This document shows, piece by piece, positions 47,080 to 59,725 of a stretch of DNA of 64,000 nt; the first letter of the stretch is position 1; every line of letters starts with the position of its first letter. This DNA is from Kalmusia sp. IMI 367209 (taxonomy: Eukaryota; Ascomycota; Dothideomycetes; Pleosporales; Didymosphaeriaceae), in the NCBI GenBank assembly GCA_027946365.1, contig JAPEUQ010000008.1, positions 434,001 to 498,000 on the forward strand, read 5' to 3'. The position numbers and the translations under genes are program-made. The notes under the pieces were generated by a model that was given only the letters and a program-made list of their open reading frames with translations, did no database searches and was not told where the DNA came from.

Positions 47080-47447
47080 TGCAGGCTTTGTAGAGGATGT
47101 TGCGCGGAGTCTCACGGGTCTGGGAGGCTTTAGAGAGCTGTGTCGGCCGCGGTCGGCGTGTTGGGTCGCAGAGTAGCCAGGTACTGGTGAAGGATATTCG
47201 CGAACGTTGTAGGAATAACTGACGTACAGCTCCGTGTATAGCTGCACGTGGATGTCCAAGCGCGGTCTGGAACGGTGAGTGCTAAGTGCTACCAAAAGGC
47301 GAGGATGCTAGGGCGCGGTTTCAAACGGCTGAACATTTGCGCACGGACGCGTCCAAGTGAGATGCTTTCAACATTTAGAGGCCCTCACCCGCCTTTGCGG
47401 CTCTCACCACGAATATTTTTCGCGCCCAATTGAAGACTGACAGCAAT
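47080..47447. promoter_or_regulatory. Divergent promoter region of CTK3 and P5C reductase, 368 bp
   Basis: It lies between the start codons of CTK3 (minus) and pyrroline-5-carboxylate reductase (plus). No specific element was recognised. Confidence 0.4.
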
Positions 47448-48578
47448 ATGGCTGCCTCTCAAGACTCTAACGGTCTGACATTGACCGTGCTCGGTTCCGG
47501 TACGTACATTTCCACTTCCCAATCGCAGACCCCGCACACAGCGGTATCGGAGGGACTCAAGCTCGAAGAATGTCTCTCTGGGGCACATTTTCGTAGATAT
47601 GAAGAAACGATCTAGCTCTTTTAAACACACTTCAATCTCTCTCAGGCACAACCATGGTCTCGAATCACCGACTAATCCTCCCCAGGCACAATGGGCATCG
47701 CCATCATGGGCGGCGTCATGTCCTCCCTCGCCGCCGCAAAGACCCATGCCGCCCTCTCAGAAACCCCCAAAGAGACACCAAACCTCCAAAACTTCGTCGC
47801 ATGCGACACCTGGGCCCCAGCTGAAGAAAAGGTCCGCGCTGCCCTCAGCCACTACAACTTCCCCCTCACGACCTACACCAACAACAACCTCGCCGGCGTC
47901 CAGCAAGGCGACATCATCCTGCTCTCCTGCAAACCCCACGGCTTCAAAGACATTCTAGGCGAGGCGGGCGTCAGGGACGCCCTCAAGGGCAAGGTCCTCG
48001 TCAGCATATTGGCGGGTGTCACACAAGAGCAGATCGAGTCGTTTTTGTATCCTGAGGGCGCGCCGGAGGATTCATGCAGAGTTGTACGCGTAATGCCCAA
48101 CACGGCGTCTTTCGTGAGGGAATCCATGTCTGTGATCCAGACTTCTACGCCTCCGCTCAAGCCGGAACAACATGCCCTCGTCGCTTTCATATTCTCTTCT
48201 ATCGGCCGCACAGTGACTCTCCCACCTTCGCTTATGGATATTTCTACTGCGCTGTGTGGATCTGGCCCCGCGTTCTTCGCACTCATCCTTGAGGCGGCGG
48301 CTGACGGCGCTGTGGCAATGGGTCTGCCACGCGCGGATGCACAGCTTATGGCTGCGCAGACGATGCGCGGTACGACGGGGTTGGTGCTGGAGGGTGGTGA
48401 GCATCCGGCTATACTAAGGGATAAGGTGAGCACGCCGGGAGGTTGTACAATAGGGGGGTTATTAGCGCTGGAAGAGGGTGGTGTGAGGGGCGCGTTTTCG
48501 AGGGCGATAAGGGAGGCGACTTGCGTGGCAAGTCAATTAGGGCAGGGAGTAAAGAACGTAAATGGAACGAGGCACTAA
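47448..48578 (+). CDS. Pyrroline-5-carboxylate reductase
   Basis: Exons 47448..47499 and 47686..48578 with a 186-bp intron encode 314 residues. The intron splits the Rossmann motif, restored as LTVLGS-GTMGIAIMGGV. Other blocks are LLSCKPHGF, VLVSILAGVT, RVMPNTASFV, and the C-terminal family signature ALCGSGPAFFALILEAAADGAV...ADAQLMAAQTMRGT, ending TPGGCTIGGLLALEEGGVRG. The enzyme reduces pyrroline-5-carboxylate to proline with NAD(P)H, the last step of proline synthesis (yeast Pro3). All conserved blocks are intact. The intron contains a second CAGGCACAA acceptor-like site at 47643..47651 that would not keep the frame. Confidence 0.94.
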
Positions 48579-49219
48579 GTGTAGTTGTCGATGTTATGCG
48601 AGTTAGATATTCCATAAAAATGTTTAGGCGTGCTCTCAGTCTGATATCGGGAAAATATGGCCGACCGGAGTAAAAAAAATCAAAAGAGATTGGATATGAA
48701 AGTCAATTCGACATAGAATACGAATCTTCGATGTGCCATACCTATGGTTGAAACTTTTCATATTCTTCTCATATTCATCCTTTTAAGTCTAGGCACATGT
48801 TGTCATCCACGCCTAGCTATATGCAGCGCCAGTCCACCAGCGCAATGAGGGGAGGGTATCCTACAGAGACGGCCAGATCAATCCAAGTCCGCTCCAAAAA
48901 CAAGACCAGGAGAGTCGCCATGTGCCGTGCCCGATGCCATGCAAAGTTCAATCAGATGCTTTCCTGCTCCCTTTGGAGCATCCAATTCGGTCACCCCTCT
49001 TTGCGTCGCAAGCCCAGCAGCAAAGCTCCACCCCTTCAAGTCCGCAGCCTTCCACTCTTGCATACCACTGCCATATTTTTTCCCCGCAAGACATAAAGCT
49101 CAACCACCTCAGTCCACCTCAAAACCTACAGTCCCCCACCAAACCGCCGCAAAGATAAACTATAATGCAGGAGAAAGAAAGCTCACATGGGCATGCAGGA
49201 TAGGGGATCAACAAATCAC
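48579..49219. other. Convergent intergenic region, 641 bp
   Basis: It lies between the 3' ends of P5C reductase and the RING protein. The open frames seen on the plus strand are pyrimidine-rich and lack support. Confidence 0.45.
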
Positions 49220-52200
49220 TTACCATCGTCTCCCATCTCTCTCCCTTTCTACCCTTTCCAGCTCCCTCTCCACATCCCCTTCAGTCTTCACGCCGCCTCT
49301 CCTCGGGCCCCCGGCCTTCTTTCTCAACCCCTTTGTCAACACGCTCGCAATATCTGCACCGCCTGCATCACCGCTCTTCCGCCGCTTGCTACTATGGCCT
49401 GCGGAGGGGCCAGTTGGAGGACGGATCTCGTCATCTTCTTTGCTCTCGTAATCGTCGCGTGAACGTTTCGACGAGAGCGAGGGTCGTGATGAGTGAGAAT
49501 GGTGTGAAGAGATACGGGAGTGTAATGAACGGTCGGGTCGGTCGCCACGTTCGAGGAGATCTCGTGCTCGGGCATTCTTTTCGCGCTCCGCAGCGTAATG
49601 ATCTTGTGGTGCGGCCTCCGTCGGCGTCGATAGCACGGAGCTTACGCTACTTTTCCGACTGTGTCGCCGGTCCTTGTCTCGGTCTGCTGCCGGGCCCTTA
49701 GGCGGCTGGAACGCGCGGGGACCGGTTGGTGGTTGTGGCGGTGGCATGGTTTTTGTGACCTTAGGCTTACTTGCTCCACGGATGGAGAAGTTGTCTGCCG
49801 ATGGACCAGTGGGGGCATTGACAGGTGGAGATACGGCTCTGGAGGGCTCCTTCTCATAGTCGCGATCTCGGTCGCGGTCACGGTCACGGTCACGGTCGCG
49901 ATCTTTGCGGCTGCGTCTCGACGAACGGTATCTATCGTCGTCGTAGCTACGCTCGTCTTCTTCGACCTCACGGTCACGTCGGCGCCGTCGTTCCTTGTCC
50001 TTCTCCCGAGAGCGATATTTCTCATCATCATAATCACGCTCGTGGTCTCGATCTTTTCGATCCTTCCGGTCTCGTTCACGGTCCCGATCACGATCCCTCT
50101 CCCGATCTCGTGACCGATCGCGATCCCTCTCGCGGTGCTTGTCCTTATCACTTCGCTCTTTGCGACGAGAACTAGACTCGTGACCATTATCATAATCCTC
50201 GTCTCCTTCAGCAACAGGCGAGTGAGATCGCGAGCGATGTCGCCGCCGATGCTCGCGGCTACGGTCCCGATGTGAACGAGAAGAACGGTACTTGTCTTTA
50301 TCTTTATCGCGACGGCCACGGTACTTGGAGTCCGCAGAAGCACTCCGAGTCCTGTCGCCGCGCGAGCCTCGCGAGTCTCGGTCATCACGGTGGGGCTCGT
50401 CGTATTCGTCTCGCTCATCTCGATCATCTCGATCATCGTGGTCGTATCGGGACGAGCGATGATGGCGTTTCTCTTTCCGCCGCTCATAATCAGCGTCATC
50501 CTCTTCCTGAGGTGTCGGAGATCGCACACGGTCTTCTCGACTCTCGGGGTTACCTGAACGAGACCGTGCTCTATACTCGTCTTGTGCTGCACCTCTAACT
50601 TGAGATCCTGCACGAGAACGTGATGGCGACTTATCCTTTGTACGCAAGCTCTCATCCCGCACAGGGGATCGTCTGCAAGCGATCAGTACTGATGGTGAAA
50701 TAAGGATCAAAATGCTACTTACGATCGAACTCTTCGAGCTGGGCTGCCTGATGCAGCCTCTGCACCAGAGACCACACTAGGCGCAGGCGCATTATAGCGA
50801 GCATTGTTCACTCGACTTGAGAATCCAGTATTTGGACGACCTTCACGCATCGCTCGCGGGCCAGTAGGAGCTCCTTCAACGCCCACTCCGCGCGGTTCGC
50901 CTGTAAGAACAGTCGCTGCGCCATATGCATGATTAAAGCCAGCACGAGGCCCGAAGTTGTTGTGATGAAAGCCCATATTGGGGTTGTACGCGCCGTTCAT
51001 TTGATTCGGGTTGTATTGATTCATCATGTGGGATTGGTATTGCATTTGCATGTTACCGTCCATATTCCGATCGAAGCTTTGATCATCCATCTCCACAGAG
51101 TCCACAGTCTGGATTTGGTTTAAGGCGGAGGATCGGTCTGCTTCGGATTCTGCTGTGGTTACTTGTCCCGTTACTTTTGAGGCATCCCCAGAAACTGCAT
51201 CGTCCGCACGCGCTGATTCTGAAGTGCCATTTGCTTCGGCAGGAGCAACTCCGGCCTTACCTTCTTGATCAAGTTCTGCAGATGCAGCCGCCTGCTCGTC
51301 TTTGCCATTGTTTTCGACAGCAGGGTCAGCAGTTCTAGCAGGTGACTCGCCGTCACGCTGTTCAGGAACACACTGGTCAGTTGTCGGATTCGAAGTGGAA
51401 ACAGTAAGAGAATTTTGAGATGCCATCGGGGGTTTTGGCGAACTCAAATGTTGAAAGCGACGTACGTTCTGAGGACCGGTCCGACTTCCAGGGCGGCTGT
51501 TGTGCTGAACAGCAGCACCTTGACCATAACCGCCTCCAAAGCTCCCATTTCTGTTTGTTCGCTGCTGGGGAAAATTTCCCCCGTTGCCATGAAAACGATT
51601 TGTGTTTGACATGTGATTCTTTGGGTATTGGTTCATCATCTCGGGATAGGCTCCAGATTGATTATATCCACCCATTTGGTTGTAGCCATTGAACCCATAG
51701 CCCGCACCGCCCATGCCATTCCATCCGTTACCGAACCCGCCACCGTAGTTCATGGACATGTCGTTCATCCCCATGCCCATGTTTCCACCAAAGCCGAACA
51801 TGCCGTTCATACCGGTCATATTATTCATGTTGTTCATGCCATAGCCTAACTAGTCATTAGCTTCGGAACGAACTTGTTCCAGGCGGGCGAGCATACCCAT
51901 GTTATTCCAACCAGTGCCCATCATGCCGTTCATATTGTTCATTTGGCCCATGCCCATACCCATACCCATGCCGAAATTGCCCTGGGCGGGGTTGTAGCCA
52001 AACCCGAGTTGATTCGGCACTCCGTTTGCATTCATCATGGTATTCCCTGACACCATAGACCCATTAGGACCGCTCATGTTGTAACCATCATTCTGTCCCT
52101 CGGTAGGATCACCAGTTTGGTTTCCCTCTTTCGGAGCTTGACTGCCATGCCGAGCATCGTTGGTAACAATTGTAGAGCCCTATAAATAGTTAATTAAGGG

Positions 52201-52892
52201 CCTCTGATTGACTTGTGGCTCCATCATGTCCGCAGATCTCTGCGTGTGACTACCAAGGGAGCTTACCTCTTCGCGCTGCGAGGCAGCAGAAGCAGACCTA
52301 GGGGCTTCTTCCGCTACAGAGTCTGCCGCATTTGAATCCATGCCACCCTCCTCCGCTTTCTGCACACCCTCGATACTTTCGACCGGCTTTTCCGTAGCGT
52401 CGGTTGGCGGTGGGACCTCGGGCGGTGCGGGAGTAGATTCAACGGTGGGTGTCGGAGCTTGCGACGCTGCCTTATTTTCGTCCTTTTTTTTCTGCTTTTG
52501 TAACCAGACTCGCATAGTGTTGCGCAACGCCTTATTAGGCGGGCATGAGTCCGCTTCCACAGGTGAATGATCGCATGATGGACAAGTGGTGGGAAAGTCC
52601 AACTTCGCCTGGCCTGGTGACAAGGTCAGCACATTATGTGCAGATACGTGTAAGGGGTAAGACATACAAGATGAGCAGATGGCCTTGTTGCAGCATAGAA
52701 GCTTGTACGAGTCAAAAGCAAGCTGGTCGCAAAGCGCGCAAAAGAAGCCCTTCGGAAACACACCCCGGTCGAGCGTGCTACATATGATTAGCAACGGCCA
52801 TCGAGCTTCCAGGTGAGAGAAGCGTACAGAGCAAAATCTTTCAAGTCTTCGGCCAGCGTGGCAGACTTAGCGTCTGAGGCGGGGTTTGCCAT
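49220..52892 (-). CDS. RING-finger protein with Met/Gly/Asn-rich middle and Arg/Asp-rich tail (RBBP6-like)
   Basis: Six exons on the minus strand, 52892..52828, 52777..52668, 52613..52267, 52179..51897, 51845..50723 and 50672..49220, encode about 1,126 residues. The RING is near the N-terminus: FCALCDQLAFDSYKLLCC, NKAICSSC-QAKLDF (Cys split by an intron), TTCPSCDHSPVEADSCPP, then NKALRNTMRVWL. This C-x2-C RING with a trailing PNKALR helix resembles the RING of RBBP6/Mpe1, which act in mRNA 3'-end processing; the DWNN domain and zinc knuckle of those proteins are missing. The middle is a prion-like Met/Gly/Asn/Tyr-rich stretch, and the tail is a long Arg/Asp/Ser (RS/RD) domain like those of splicing factors. 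A nuclear RNA-processing E3 ligase is my inference. An extra 93-bp in-frame intron in exon 5 cannot be excluded. Confidence 0.8.
49855..50130 (-). repeat. Low-complexity Arg/Asp codon repeat
   Basis: Repeated CGGTCACGGTCACGGTC and related hexanucleotides on the plus strand encode alternating Arg-Asp/Arg-Ser on the minus strand, within the RD-rich tail of the RING protein. Confidence 0.7.
51720..51990 (-). repeat. Low-complexity Met/Gly/Asn repeat
   Basis: The plus strand carries CCCATACCCATACCCATGCC and related units, which encode GMGMGMGMG and NNMNNM tracts on the minus strand in the same RING protein. Confidence 0.7.
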
Positions 52893-53293
52893 GTTGAACT
52901 CGTCGCGGGTCAAAAAAGCGCAAGGCTACAGCGCGCACCGGCACCTTCAATTACAGTGCAAGCAGTCGCATCCCCCAGCAGGGACCAATCGGTAAGGCGA
53001 CCAAGCCGCAGCAAAGGTCAATCAAAGAATGTGGAAAAGAGACGCGCACCTCCTAGTTGGTGTTGAGGCTGTTGATTGCGGGCGCAGTTGCAGCTGGTAA
53101 AACTTCCGGCGCTGCCAAGAAGGACGCCGCGACCGCATGATCACGTGATATTAAGTCGCGCGCTAGGCTGGTCGCGGCTAGGATTATATCCTAAGCGTCA
53201 TCACAGGCTGTGCCCTCCTCCCAGTATCGCTCCACAAATGGCGGCTCTTCCTCCTCCTCCCTTGCATTCACTCTTTTTCCTCTCTCTCCAATC
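52893..53293. promoter_or_regulatory. Divergent promoter region, 401 bp
   Basis: It lies between the start codons of the RING protein (minus) and the alpha/beta hydrolase (plus). No specific element was recognised. Confidence 0.4.
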
Positions 53294-54613
53294 ATGATAT
53301 TAGGCCAGATATCTTACCTCGACTGCATTGTTTTCCTGATTTTCTTGACGCCTCAGCTACTCATTCACGTCGGCTTGATCCGCACGGCAACATGGCTACT
53401 TGGCGCCCTGCCTTCGCTAAGTGAGTCCTTCTACACCTACCACCTCTCCGCGTGTTCATATTCACAGTGTTCCAAGTTCTTGTTCTACCGTATCAGTTCG
53501 TTAGAGAAAGATATATCACACCATATGAATATCGAAGCCCATTCGTCCAGCGCGCGACACCCTTTCAAGACTTCGTCATTAGATGCGTGAGATTTGCATT
53601 TGCCTTTATGCCGGCCTTTCTTGGACGTGTGTTTTTTTCTAAAGGGGTTTCCCTACCATTTTTGAGATTCAGAATGCTACGGCACGGCATCGTCACTTCC
53701 CCGTTACGGTGGAACGAGATCAATCGAGTGAGCTTCTTGACTCGCCAATACTGCCTTTGACTAATTCACTAAGCCCGGCCTGAGAGGTATCTGGATTACT
53801 CACAACCAGCAGGAACAACCGGATGTCATTGTGTACTATTGTCATGGTCAGAAGTCTCTCATTGCCTGTTAGTCGTTGAGCTAATTGGACTCAGGAGGGG
53901 GGTTCTCGATGGGCTCGGGTTTCTTCTACATGGAATTCCTGCTTGCTTGGGTAGCCTTGCTAAAAGAAGCGGGTTACCGAAATCCCGCCCTCTTCGCTTT
54001 AGAATATACCCTTGTACCAGACGCCGTGTATCCCACCCAACTACAAGAGACTCTGGCCGGATACGAATATGTGCTTTCTATAGCACGGGATCATACACAA
54101 ATCTGCGTCAGCGGCGATTCAGCTGGGGCTACACTCGTCCTCAGCTTCTTGCTCTATATGACGGATCACCCTGAACTTCGCCATCAGCGCCCCGGCTTAG
54201 GGGTTATGATATCCCCATGGGTAACTATTATATCTAAGAACAATCGTAATACTCCAAGCGATTACCTCAATGCTACTAGCCTAGAGCTCTATGGCCGCCA
54301 GTACATTGGGCCCAAGGTTCCAGCCGACGATCCTCTAGTTTCACCAGGCAACTGCAAAGATATCAAGAAGTGGACCGCAGCAAGCCCCGAGAGAGGATGG
54401 TTCTTTCTCTATGGATCCGAGGAAGTTCTCAGCCCTGAAACTCGAAAGCTCATCTCGATACTTGAAAAGACCGGTGCAGAAGTTGACCACTACGAACAGC
54501 CAGGAGGGATTCACGCTTGGCCCGTGGCATCACTTTATCTGGGCGAGTCTAGAGACGCAAGGCTTCACGGCTTACTTGATATTATCAAATTTATTCGCAA
54601 TCGAATACCATAG
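53294..54613 (+). CDS. Alpha/beta hydrolase, hormone-sensitive-lipase type, membrane-anchored
   Basis: Exons 53294..53420, 53468..53727, 53774..53846 and 53895..54613 encode 392 residues with introns of 47, 46 and 48 bp. The N-terminus is a hydrophobic anchor (LDCIVFLIFLTPQLLIHV). The catalytic domain has CH-GGGFSMGS (the HGGG oxyanion-hole motif, built across intron 3), VSGDSAGATLVL with the GDSAG nucleophile Ser, a DDPLVSP segment, and GIHAWPV with the catalytic His. These are the hallmarks of HSL/abhydrolase_3 esterases, which hydrolyse short ester or lipid substrates; the real substrate is unknown. The start at 53294 puts the anchor at the N-terminus; the longer in-frame start is Ser-rich and less likely. 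Confidence 0.87.
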
Positions 54614-55998
54614 TTGGACACTGGTTCAAAAAATACAATAAGAGCCATACATATACGTCATCTTAGCAATGCAGAGTTCAGACCGATCGATAATTTTGCT
54701 CATATCATTTTCCCCATCTATCAGGCTGACAGAAAATTCAGTAGTAACATCGAGGTAGTTCAAACCCGAGCTCTCGGGATGCCTTTACGAGTCTCGAGAC
54801 TCGCTCTTCATCTTGCGCCTCCCAATAACTCTTGAAACTTATATGGTCGGCATTCCGGGCGCCTAAAGCTGTAGCTGTCAAGGGACTCCCGGATGAACTT
54901 TGAGGATTGACGAAGTCGATAATGCTTGAATGATCTCTTGGACGCTTGCTACTCGAATCTGATTTGCTCTCGATGGAGTTTTTGTGGGAATGCGTCGCCG
55001 GCGACGTGAATTTTTCGGTTTGGGTGCTAGACAATACTGTTGTAAGAAGCATGCTTGAAAACCTTTTATCGATTATCGTACCGAGCCATGGTATCGTTAC
55101 AATTTTTGTTCTTCGGGCGAGTTGACTGGGATGGCATGTCTGTAACGACGCTCTTGGCGCTAGGGAGAGTGGGAGGAACGGTGCAAACATCAAACCGCAA
55201 GGCAACCAGTGATAGGGTATTTATACCCGTCCCTTTCTCTCTCACGGGCATACTCGCCTGCCCTCATGCACGCGGAAGCACCAGAAGTACGCTGCTCACG
55301 CATCAACCTCCAGTGGAGTTACATTCTGAGCCCACCTGATGGGGCTTAGCGCTTATCGATAAAGGGTTAGTGGTGGAAGGAATTGGCTTAGCGTTCTTCA
55401 ACCCCTGTCAATAGTTGGCCACGCACACGGATTGGGTCTCCCTATTCTTAGAGCGTTGCCTTGCATGTGGGATGCATGCAACGCCTGCACATCCTCCAAG
55501 TGCTGCCTCGTTACTTAATCCGTCGCGCTCACTCTAGTCACGCAGAATCACTATGAACGTGCCTAGACTAAAATTACGTGCACCTTCCTTTAATTACCGT
55601 AATCACTGAAAGAATTTGCTTTGTTCAATCACCGGAATTGGAAACAACGGCAAACAATAAACATAGTGGATACATAATCGTAAGAACCATGATTGATCTC
55701 TGCAGCCCTCGTTCCCATCGTCTACCTACCGGCAGCGCACTCGACTCTCCATCATTCGCCAGATTAGGCGTAATCTAGTCTGATGGCTGCGCCCTCTATC
55801 GTGTCTGGGGGAATCTCAAGTTTCGAAGAGCGTAGGCGATTGGATGATGAAATGTTAATTCAGCTTTTTGAGGGAGCCCGAAAAAGCCCACTTTGGATCA
55901 CTTCCACTCCCAGAGAGAGAAAATTTTAAATCGTTCGCCGCAGGATTTAGGATTCATCACATCAAGCGAAAAAGAAGCACTGCTGAGATGCGTAAGTT
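54614..55998. other. Region of 1.4 kb with no firm gene
   Basis: An open frame on the minus strand (55205..54738, 155 codons) has a Ser-rich middle and a charged end (YWEAQDEERVSRLVKASREL) but no recognised domain, and could be a small hypothetical gene. The rest shows no coding signal. Confidence 0.35.
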
Positions 55999-58784
55999 GT
56001 GATCAGAAAGTATGTGAAAGCCATAGGTCACATGGGATGTAGCTACGAGTGCATATCAGATACAAGTCTGGAAAAGAGGGAAAATCCTCACCTAAAAGTA
56101 GTCCGCGATATGCCATTGACTGAAAAAGATTATCTCCTCAATCCCCCCAAGGGAGAAGATATTACCGAGATCTTCAGCTTAGCATGCCGGCTTTATTTCT
56201 AGAAGTACAATGTTTCCGGTATGTTTGTCTATAGATCCTAATTTATAAACTACTAAAGTACGAGATATCAAGATGAGGAAATCGAATATCGTTGGAACTT
56301 ATGCAGAAGTGCAAAGAATCCGGAGAGAGCGCTAGGGGGTTTTCTTCGATGGGCTAGATATGTACTTGCGGAAGCGATGAGTGAGCCTATCAAACATCTC
56401 TGGTGCTCAAAACCAATACACCATCTTTTTATGGAAGGATATCTACCTCCGTCAACTCTTCATGATGGACAGTATACCGACGATCACCTTAACCGTCTTA
56501 ACGTTAGAGGAGACTATTTTTACGAGAAAAGGCCTTCTCAGAATCCCGATGGAGATTTTGGCTATCACATAATCGTTTATTTATTTGGAGTAATGGATGA
56601 AAACGGCATTTTGACAATTGTTAGCCCATTTCTTATGCTTTAAAGCAAACCATTCACTGACGAAAAGTTTTAGCGCATAGTAGTCAAAATACAAGGCTAC
56701 GATTCCCAAATAAGCGCTAATTATGGAACGTAGACTGAATTTGGGTTGCACAAAGAATTAAGCGATCTAAATGCCATGTACGTTTTGGAATGCTACGGTC
56801 TTTCTATTCGTGACAGGAGTTCGGGCGACTATGGGCCTCCTTATCTCGGTTATGACTACTTGGAGTATGCTCATTTTGGGAATTTGGGCAATATCATCAC
56901 ACAAGCACTAGAGAACATAAAGTAAGTGTTTCCCGATATATCATCATGTGCCCTCTTTTTCAGATAACAGAAACATAAAGAACTGTCATTGACTTGACCG
57001 CAAAGATACATACCCGAGCCATTCATCTGGCGCGTCTTCCGCGGTCTTGCAGTAGCTCTTTATAATATGGAGATGGGTGATCGACTAGGGAATCACAACC
57101 CAGAAAAGCCTGAAGCGAGTATGGATAATGCTACTTTCCGAAATAAATACGAACCCTGCTTGGAGATCGATTATCAACACCGACATCAAGCTGGAAAACG
57201 TGGTCTTGTGTCCAGCCAGAGACAAGTACCCAGCCTACCCTATTGCTAAGATGATGGACTTTGGGCTTTGCACGAGGGTTCATCATCCAACAGAGAAGGT
57301 CAAGATTATTCAGAGACCTGGGGGTACGCCGGGTGCTGAACCGCCTGTAAGGATATACTATTCGTGACTGGTCAAGAATCATCTACTTACGATTGCTACA
57401 GGAGCAGCTCTGCTTATACCAGGAGGGCTATTAATACGCTGAAGTTTTTGACATAGATGTGCACTCTCATATCTTTAACATTGGCCTCATTATTCTTAGT
57501 CTTTTGAACCGTACGTATATCGAATTTCAGGATGAAATGAAACCAATACGCGATTCAAAGCTTGATCAAATATACTCTGAAAGACCCCACAATCTTGCCA
57601 TGGGATGCGTCGCGTTGATGCCGAACGATAGGCCAAGCTTAGCGTGCGTATTATTCGAAACGCACGAAGGGTTCTCACGATGGCAGAAATAGAATGGAAG
57701 CCTCGAGTAGAAGACAATGGAACAGCTACGAAAAAGTGCTAGAATGTTTGTTCAAGACCCCGCGCTCAGTATTGGGACCTTCCTCGGCGACGTTTACAAA
57801 GTCAAGAAACGACAAGCGGAAGAAGACGATCGGGCTACACTGATTGCTAAACGACTTAGAACATCAGCTATCGGTACTAGCGCAACAGCTTCAACTAAAT
57901 AACCCGAAAGAGAGATCAAAACGGCTATTCCCGTTAGGGCCGAATCCAAAGTCGAACAAAAGAAGTGCTTTCCCATACTCGATCTTTTTAAACGCCAGCA
58001 CGGTGGCCCTCCACCTGTAACTATTCCTGCACCTATATCACCACCTCGAAGACCGAAGTTGAAGATAAGATTAGATTTCTCATTGAACGGACCTACAGAG
58101 CCATTGCAAGGAACTACCGCAGCACCGAAAGCTGCGCATCCGCTCACCGAAGGGCAGGTCGTCGTACCGGACATCTCAGCCAATGCACCACCTATCACTA
58201 GTACCACAAACGTAACGCCTCCGCTGATTAACCTAGGACCTCGTATGCCTCTAGTAAAAGCCTCGGTTCCGACAGCAAAAATACCCATCGATGATGATAA
58301 AGAAGTACCTCCTCCGGCTCCTCCGGCAATAGGACTTCATACGCCGGTGGCAACGTTAGGACTCATGGCAATGGGTGATGTTTCAGATATAAATGATGGA
58401 TTCAACCCGATTTCTGGATTTGAGGACTCCATTAGTTCCGAGGACGCTAAGACTTCGAAACTGTTGGCTGAAAATGCGACCAAAACGTCCAAACCTAGTG
58501 GCTCTAATGATCGGGATGTCTTGGATGGTAGTAGAAGCGTCAGCAGTGCCGGTGCTGCTAACCACTCTCGTGGTGATGATGCCTCTGACGCTCTTGCTAT
58601 TCATCATGGTACTCCTGGTACTTCGGGTCTCCCAGGTGTCGCTAATTCACTGGCGACATCTGGCACGCCCTCTGCTTCACATAATGCAACTAGAACTGCA
58701 TCTCCCAATGCTGAAGGAAATGACGAAGATTCCTCTGAATCAGAAGAAAGCCCGACTATAACAAGTACACGATCAAAGTATTAA
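55999..58784 (+). pseudogene. Decayed protein-kinase gene with disordered C-terminal tail
   Basis: Fragments of one kinase lie in order but in all three frames. EPFIWRVFRGLAVALYN (57,017-57,067) is the helix before the catalytic loop; INTDIKLENVVL is a degenerate HxDxKxxN loop (His-Arg lost); KMMDFGLC is the DFG; GGTPGAEPP is the activation-loop GTxGxxxPE (Glu lost); FDIDVHSHIFNIGLIILSLLN is the helix F region; LMPNDRPS is the end of the domain. The tail then reads in one frame from about 57,441 to 58,784 but is cut by TAG at 57690, TAG at 57711 and TAA at 57900. The combination of frame changes and stops argues for a true pseudogene rather than one sequencing error. Fragments before 56,700 fit an N-lobe only loosely. 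Confidence 0.68.
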
Positions 58785-59725
58785 AAAAGATGATATCAGA
58801 CCGTGTCCTAAAACAAAGAGCGAAGAGCCTTAGGTTGAAGGCGGACTTCGTTCGAGTGTTAGAGGAGGATGGTGCGGATGAGGAAGAGTAGAGTGTGCAG
58901 TAATTATGATAGATTAGCGCGAGGCTTTCTCCGACAATGACGTGTTGAGAATTGTTAACGTATTTAATGCGCGTAGCGGCAGTAAGCGAGACTATAGAGA
59001 TATTAACGTGAGAAACGTAAGGGACTATGTGCTGCTTTTCTTTTGGTTTGGATACTGCGAATTTAGGTGCTATTTTGACTTTCGAATCCACTCAGTATTC
59101 GAAGTCAAAAAGGGGGTTGAGGACCGTCTCAAGCTTCGTTGAAGTGCACGCGGACTGCGGCGGCAAATATATGGACGGCAACATTCTCGGACCAGCTCTC
59201 AGAGTTGTAGAATAGATTGGACCAAAGAAAACTGTAGAATACAGGTCGACTCATATGGTACACGTATATGAGCTGTTCTGGAAGGTCACGTTTCTTACGC
59301 AGATAGTTTTCAATTGCGTCTTTCATAGGTACCCACTTCTGGATTGTTGATAAGACGATGTTGTGTTCCCTACTAATGGCCCATCTCAACGACAATCGCA
59401 CCAGATGAACGCCTATAGTAGTAGACCAAAACTTGTCTCAATATCATGACTTCAGCCTATCTATTCACGAACCCGACCATTTAGGCAGATAGCAACCCAA
59501 GCGCCTAAACCTATATCAACGAAAAGTTTAGAGTGTAAGCATATCTCCACACTCATCTATACTCTATATCTGTCAGCGATAAATTGCTCCCGCAGTGCAG
59601 ATAATGCCATGCTCTCCACACTTTACACGAACGTGATCTATCACGATCTCAATAATGAGCTTCGTATATAAGACTGCATCGCTTTCAGGCTTTGCTTCCC
59701 ACTCTTGTGGCCCACATCGCCGTCC
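58785..59725. other. Intergenic region, 941 bp
   Basis: It lies between the kinase pseudogene and the 3' end of the MFS gene. AT-rich on the left; no supported gene. Confidence 0.4.

Noticed and set aside
49642..50655. Long alternative frame overlapping the RD-rich tail
   Set aside because: Repetitive Arg/Asp codons keep several frames open. The RS/RD frame splices cleanly to upstream exons, the other does not.
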